From: Incurvaria masculella | Taxonomy: Eukaryota; Arthropoda; Insecta; Lepidoptera; Incurvariidae | Length of the DNA stretch: 64,000 bases | Direction: 5' to 3' | Assembly (NCBI GenBank): GCA_946894095.1 | Contig: OX335643.1 | Location: 5,381,036-5,445,035, forward strand | Shown here: one piece after another, positions 59,258 to 64,000 of the stretch | How the letters are laid out: each line of letters opens with the position of its first letter | Position numbering within the stretch: position 1 is the first letter of the stretch | Translations under genes and position numbers: made by a program | The notes under the pieces: model-generated | Seen by the model: the letters and a program-made list of their open reading frames with translations, nothing else | Databases searched by the model: none | Told to the model about the DNA's origin: nothing

Positions 59258-59439
59258 ACCTCGACTTAGACGAGAACCTTGACTGAAATTGGTGGGTCGA
59301 CCAAACGAAGTGACAAACCACAACTCAATAATACCATTTGATTAATAACAACGTTGAACTAGGTTCAACAGAAATATGAACTCAAAAACTTTTAGTTTTT
59401 CATTTGTATCTTTTTCTATTTTAATACTGTTTATTATTT

Positions 59440-59445
59440 AATAAA
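59440..59445 (+). promoter_or_regulatory. Poly(A) signal of the plus-strand paralogue
   Basis: AATAAA about 180 nt after the stop. A LINE relic on the opposite strand begins about 30 nt further on, which fits the transcript ending near 59465. Confidence 0.5.
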
Positions 59446-59474
59446 GTGAAAGAATAATTTGTGTTATTCTCCTT

Positions 59475-59900
59475 CTCCTTGAGCCCTTTGCTGTCCACTT
59501 AGGCCTCCCCTTGACTTCGTCAAGTTGTGCGGTCTCCTGTTTTTCTTCGCCAGTTGTTACCTGCTATCTGTCGTATATCGTCTGATTAACGTGCTGGTGG
59601 TTTACTGACGCTTCTTTTCCCTGTGTAGGGTCTTCACATCAAAACTTCGGTGCTCAATCTGTGGTCATTTCTGCGACATATGTGGCCTGCTCACTTCCGC
59701 TTGAGTTTAGCGACCATATGCATGATGTCAGGAACTTGGTGCTTTAGCAAATCAGCGAAATTGGCATTTGGAAATGCCGAGCATGGATATTTCCATTGCT
59801 CTTTGGGTTACTACTTTAAGCTTATGTGCAGTACTAACTGGGAGCATCCATGTCTCGCAGACGTACATAGGTCAAAACTGGCAAATTTGTTTTAGTCAGA
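59475..59900 (-). pseudogene. Decayed RTE-type LINE fragment
   Basis: The minus strand reads LPVLTYVCETWMLPVSTAHK, then LKVVTQRAMEISMLGISK, VAKLKRK-stop-AGHICRR and RPYTGKRSVSKPPAR-stop-SDD, ending near EAYVDSKGLKEK. It is the same protein region as 7618-8027 but with several stops and a frameshift, so it is an old copy. It abuts the 3' end of the plus-strand paralogue. Confidence 0.8.
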
Positions 59901-60805
59901 GCTATGTAATCATATGCAGCTCTGGATACCATTCTCCGTGGTACAGACGTTAAAACACAGATATTTCGGAGAACATTTGAGGTTGCCCGTCCCGAATTCG
60001 TAAGCGAACTAATTACATTTATGCTGAGATTCTAAGACAGTTCTCCTACTTTACTCAATGTTGAAACGTTTCTGAGCTCTCTTGACACTATATTAAGTTT
60101 ATCCTAACAAGTTTATGAAAAGCGAATTGATTAAGATCGAGTTTGAGTCTCTAAGCTTCCAAATTGGCGTCTCATGCTGAGATTCAAATACAGTTCTTGG
60201 GTCATGAGACGATTCTCAATTCTCCAAACTGCCAAATTTGTCATTACTTTCATAAATTGTTTGCAAAAATTTACAATTGGAAGACTTTTGAATTGTCTCA
60301 AGACCCAGCTTTGAATCTCAGCATCAGAAACTTTCCAAGATATAGTCAGGAGTGCTCAAAAACGTCTCAAGACCGAGAAAAGTTTACTGTCTTTGAATTT
60401 TGGCATGAGACTTTATCACTATCTCGTGGCTACGATGCCGCCTAAATTATGGGATACCTCGAGGTCGTTGACAAGACGCACGGCACAGCCGCGCTGTATC
60501 CAGTCCAGGAAGCTAAGCAAACACTTAGCTGAGCCAGTCCCCCAGTCGCGAATGGCTGCGCAGAACAACAACTACATCGGATTTTTTTTCTGGCGGGTGC
60601 TTGGAGGGGGTGGGACAACTTCCGTCCTGGGAATTCTACTCGAAACTATTACCAGAGTCTCTTCGAGTGCAACATCAGGCGCCGCCTACTCGTATCCTGC
60701 TCCACATCAACCCGGCTTGCAGTCCGGTGACTGGTTTACCTGGCTAGCACCGTGCTGCCCCCAGCTGCAAGCATTCGGTCGCCATGTTTGAGTAGATAGT
60801 TGATT

Positions 60806-61170
60806 TGCAGCAGCGGCTCGTAGTTTAGGGACTTGCCACTCCAGAGATCTGGGTTCAAATCCCCGCCCCGTTCGTGCAACACTTTTATTCTGTTTCGGAG
60901 TTGGATGAGTGCATCGTCACGAATTCGAGCTTTTCCATGGTTCGGAATACAACTGTAAAACTGTAGGTCTTCTTCCCCTACTAGGTTTTAGGTTTAAGTA
61001 ATGTCGCCTCGGATGCAAAGATTGTAGAAACGGCAATTAAAAAATTGTCCGTGTTTTGTAGCCGTGGTCATAAAAGGAAGGTCCTGGCATGGCACTGAAT
61101 TCCTTTGGGGGTGCGGTATTTTGGGCTAATATCATGACGGTGGGTGTGGTATTAGCCATCCACGTACAAG
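60806..61170 (+). mobile_element. SINE, tRNA-like head, full length
   Basis: The head GCGGCTCGTAGTTTAGGGAC...GGGTTCAAATCC is tRNA-like with a B box. A linker follows, then the same body as the 5S-headed copies (CATGGTTCGGAATACA, AACTGTAGGTC, CGGCAATTAAAAAATTGTCC). The tail is of the TTCCTTTGGGGGTGCGGTA type and ends TATTAGCCATCCACG. Confidence 0.86.
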
Positions 61171-61646
61171 AAAAGGTTCTAAAACTCTCGCTCTATTATC
61201 CGTCAGTGAGAATTTTCCACCACCATCTTAGACTTAGCTGCAAAGATTTATGCAAATAATTTTATTTATGATTTGACCAAGGTTTTTGTTTTCTAAAAAC
61301 AAAAACTTGCAGATACAGTTACCAAACATTTTATAAAATCAAAAAGTGGTCTTTCAAATCATTCGAAAAACCTTACGGGCCCATGTATGCAGGGAAGAAG
61401 ACTAAGCTATCGGCCATTGACTAGAGTAGGGCAATTTGTTAAAAATTTGACTGCTTCCAATCTAGTGTTCTTGGATTCCTTTTTATATTTATTATTGATA
61501 TTAGTAGGTATACTAACAAAAGCTAAGAATTAATTTGTATTAAAATTTGTACAAAGTAATGAGAATAAAACTGCACTTTACGACAACATTCGGTTTTCCT
61601 CAATAAAAGATTAGTTAATGATGTCAATACAATTCGTACGAATACT

Positions 61647-61652
61647 TATAAA
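61647..61652 (+). promoter_or_regulatory. Probable TATA box of the S28 peptidase gene
   Basis: TATAAA 60 nt before the start codon. Transcription starting about 30 nt downstream would leave a 5' UTR of about 30 nt, consistent with a compact intronless gene. Confidence 0.5.
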
Positions 61653-61711
61653 TGTTATGCTAACGAAAAATCCATAGTTTTTCGTAACAATAGTACCAAA
61701 GAGGTTGCTAA

Positions 61712-63100
61712 ATGATAAGAATGATCGTATTTCTCTGGTTTGCTATGTTTGTGTTGACCAAACTCAGCGTGCAAGTGGAATCTGTATATTTTGACGATTC
61801 TTTTAGACCTGAAAATCAAGGGAATATTGCATTAAGCGATCATATCGAATTTAAATACTTCACGCAGGACCTCGACCACTTTCATTACGTCCCCTGGCAA
61901 ACATTCCAGCAGAGATACATTGGAAATGACCAATTTTGGAGATTTGGTGGACCTATTTTTGTGGAGATTAGCGGAGAAACGCCTATGCAAGGATTAATTG
62001 CCATGGTGCAACAACTGGCATCGGAGACCAATGGAGTAATGTACAAGTTAGAACACAGATACTACGGAGAGAGCAAGCCCCGTTATTGGAAACACAATTT
62101 GGAATACTTAAGTTCCAGACAGGCGCTGGCTGATTTGGCAGCATTTATAGTACATCTGAAAGAAGACTACAGATACAGGAACAGTAAGGTGGTGGTGATT
62201 GGAGGATCATACGCGGGGAACCTGGCGGCGTGGATGAGAGCCAAGTATCCAGACTTGGTGGACGCGGCGCTCGCTAGCAGTGCTCCCCTGCTCGCCAAGA
62301 TAGACATACATAGATTGTACAACGACACTGTCTACGAGGTATATCGCAGGTATGGAGGAGAAGAATGCAACGACCATAGAGAACTGATACTTTCATTGTA
62401 TGAAACCGAAGTAACAAAGCAAAATAATACGCAACTAACAGAGCTGATAAAATGTTATGAAGAGCCCGATATGTGTTTTAAAAATGTACTAAAAATGTTT
62501 GCAGGCTTTGTTCAATTTGGAAATAATAAGATTATCACGGAGGTCTGCGAGATAATATCAAAAATGAAAAGCAAAAGTACATTAAAATCTGTGCTGACTG
62601 ATCTCCAAAAAATGATAACATATGTCGGATTTGATGATGAGTACAAAGGTATCGATGGTGATACAGACACTGCTTGGTCGTATCAGGAATGCACGGAATT
62701 CGGTTATTTTGCATTCGAAAAAAGTTGTCTTGCTAAGTTCGGTAACCAGCTAAAGTATTCACCAGAGGAAGCTGTAAGAAAAACTAACGCTGACTACGGA
62801 GGGTTGGAATTGAACGTGAGCCGTGTGGTTTTCACGCATGGAGACATGGACCCTTGGGCGAAGTTGGGACTAACACAAGAACAGAGATCACCACAAGCAC
62901 CTGTTATCATCAGCGAGGGTTCTTCGCATAGTCACGACCTAAAAGAAGAGACTGGTTATGATAATGAGAATATAAAAATAAATAGAATTATCGTAAAGCA
63001 ATTGATCAAATATTGGATTGTTAAGGGTACGCCGTCCACCCGTGGGAAAAAAATATTGCCCCAACACATTGACACAACGTGCTCACTCACACAAATGTAA
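61712..63100 (+). CDS. Secreted S28 serine peptidase (prolylcarboxypeptidase/TSSP-like), intronless
   Basis: Complete 462-codon frame of peptidase family S28, lysosomal or secreted enzymes that cut after proline (PRCP, DPP7) or, for the thymus-specific type, process peptides. Residues 1-~24 (MIRMIVFLWFAMFVLTKLSV...) are a signal peptide. The oxyanion-side motif GGPIFVEISGE follows at ~79. The nucleophile is in GGSYAGNLAAW (S166). The acid is in HGDMDPW (D380) and the histidine in EGSSHSHDL (most likely H406). EHRYYGESKP and SSAPLLAK are further family landmarks. Length is normal. No intron interrupts it, unlike many animal S28 genes, so it may descend from a retrocopy; catalytic residues are all present and the frame is clean. 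The substrate cannot be told from sequence. Confidence 0.93.
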   Translation: MIRMIVFLWFAMFVLTKLSVQVESVYFDDSFRPENQGNIALSDHIEFKYFTQDLDHFHYVPWQTFQQRYIGNDQFWRFGGPIFVEISGETPMQGLIAMVQQLASETNGVMYKLEHRYYGESKPRYWKHNLEYLSSRQALADLAAFIVHLKEDYRYRNSKVVVIGGSYAGNLAAWMRAKYPDLVDAALASSAPLLAKIDIHRLYNDTVYEVYRRYGGEECNDHRELILSLYETEVTKQNNTQLTELIKCYEEPDMCFKNVLKMFAGFVQFGNNKIITEVCEIISKMKSKSTLKSVLTDLQKMITYVGFDDEYKGIDGDTDTAWSYQECTEFGYFAFEKSCLAKFGNQLKYSPEEAVRKTNADYGGLELNVSRVVFTHGDMDPWAKLGLTQEQRSPQAPVIISEGSSHSHDLKEETGYDNENIKINRIIVKQLIKYWIVKGTPSTRGKKILPQHIDTTCSLTQM

Positions 63101-63167
63101 GACATTTACACGGCGCACATTGGATCACGATGCACGGTGGACTTGGACTATGTATTTTTTTAAATAT

Positions 63168-63173
63168 AATAAA
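63168..63173 (+). promoter_or_regulatory. Poly(A) signal of the S28 peptidase gene
   Basis: AATAAA 68 nt after the stop codon, in an A/T-rich stretch. Confidence 0.55.
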
Positions 63174-63384
63174 ATTATTACGTATTATTTCATTGATATA
63201 ATCCCACATGTTTGTGATTATTACAAGTGAGCCTGGATATAAACCGTGTTCTTTGTAAAATCATGCTACCATGTCTATCTGAATCATAGAATCCTAACGG
63301 GTTATTAGAGTGATTGTGAAGTTTTTTTAAAAGACACAATAGCGCATTGAAATATGTATTTCATAGCAAAAATGTGTGCACTTT

Positions 63385-63780
63385 TTTTTATGCGACCTGA
63401 CATGGATGGCTAATGTCACACAACTACCGTTATGAATACACCACATTCCCGAAGGAATTAGGTGCATTTCCAGGACGTTCCCTTTATGAGCAGCGCTACA
63501 TTGAACTGGATGGAAAACACGGACAATTTTTCATTGCCGCTTCGACCATAATTTCATCCATCGCGATGGTAACAACCCGGGCGGGCTTAAACCCAACCAC
63601 CTAGTAGGGGAAGGGGACCTACAGTTTTACATGGATTCCGAACGAAGGAGCAGCTCGCATTCGTGACGAAATGCACTTATCGAACTCGGAAAGACAAAGA
63701 CAGTGGTGCATGTCGAAATTAAACCCAGGCCTCTGGTACGCTAGGGCAGTTTCCGCGCCACAAGGCTACGAGCCGCTAAA
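63385..63780 (-). mobile_element. SINE, tRNA-like head, full length
   Basis: Minus copy with all parts: T-rich (tail) end, GGCTAATGTCACACAACTA, body, GGAGCAGCTCGCATTCGTGA, and a tRNA-like head near 63720-63780 with a decayed B box. Confidence 0.83.
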
Positions 63781-64000
63781 AGATTGAAAAGATTTTTAAA
63801 CGAGGAGAAAGCGAGTGGTTTGATTTCAGAAAATATGTTGCAGAGCTCGGTCTCGTGCGTTTTTACGGCAGTAAAGTACATTGCCGACCGGCGCCGGCCG
63901 CCTTTAGTTCGTGATATTTTATGGCACGCAGCTGGCCTATTCTTCTGAAATATGTTACAAATTCACATTTGTGTTATCTATGCAAACACCTTGGCATTTT

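Noticed and set aside
60393..60791. 132-codon frame
   Set aside because: Mixed composition, overlaps another frame, and contains repeat words also found near 54360; no recognisable protein.
60806..60880. tRNA gene (box A and B like words)
   Set aside because: It is the head of a SINE: the acceptor stem does not close and the SINE body follows directly. The same applies at 16165, 40697, 54430 and 63720.
1..64000. CRISPR array, bacterial operon or integrated prophage
   Set aside because: No regularly spaced short direct repeats and no dense coding; spliced genes and eukaryotic repeats show a nuclear insect genome.

Overview
This is AT-rich animal nuclear DNA and almost certainly lepidopteran. 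It contains spliced genes, a cecropia-type mariner, a Penelope-like element, RTE-type LINE relics, an interstitial TTAGG-type telomere repeat, and very many copies of one Pol III-derived SINE family. No bacterial gene organisation, rRNA operon, CRISPR array or convincing stand-alone tRNA gene was seen. Genes take up only a small part of the window; interspersed repeats dominate.

Genes. (1) 4105-5934 (+) is a single-exon coding region for a Four-jointed family Golgi kinase, with a 3' splice site just upstream and a poly(A) signal at 6268. (2) A minus-strand gene (46585 down to 38451) can be reconstructed as five phase-compatible exons of a protein I do not recognise. (3) A plus-strand paralogue (56841 to 59257) shares two adjacent exons of identical length (81 and 99 nt), phase and related sequence, but has a different last exon. 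The two copies point away from each other, and their unseen 5' ends lie in or beyond 46586-56840. (4) 61712-63100 (+) is an intronless secreted S28 serine peptidase (prolylcarboxypeptidase / thymus-specific serine protease type), with a TATA box close upstream and a poly(A) signal downstream.

Mobile DNA. An apparently intact mariner (56944-58226, transposase on minus) sits in the first visible intron of the plus-strand paralogue, 22 nt past the splice donor. A decayed Penelope-like element (20781-21764, minus) keeps a GIY-YIG endonuclease, 36-bp terminal inverted repeats and two hammerhead ribozyme motifs. RTE-type LINE tails lie at 7618-8105 (+) and 59475-59900 (-), and other LINE scraps at 26040-26690 and 46860-46995. 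A hAT-like non-autonomous element with 8-bp target duplications (42403-43127) is nested in another repeat. Many short fold-back elements (MITE-like) with 35-130 bp arms are scattered throughout.

The commonest repeat is a SINE family in which one body and tail is joined either to a tRNA-like head (B-box) or to a 5S-rRNA-like head. About 25 whole or partial copies are present on both strands.

Layout: 1-4060 repeats and probable upstream intron/5' region of the four-jointed gene; 4061-6295 that gene; 6300-38450 repeat-dominated, no convincing host gene (CpG-rich patches near 25190-25380, 28420-28510 and 34080-34350); 38451-46585 minus-strand gene, including a tandem exon-copy array; 46586-56840 repeats between the two paralogues; 56841-59465 plus-strand paralogue with mariner; 59475-61170 LINE and SINE; 61640-63200 S28 peptidase; 63385-63780 SINE.
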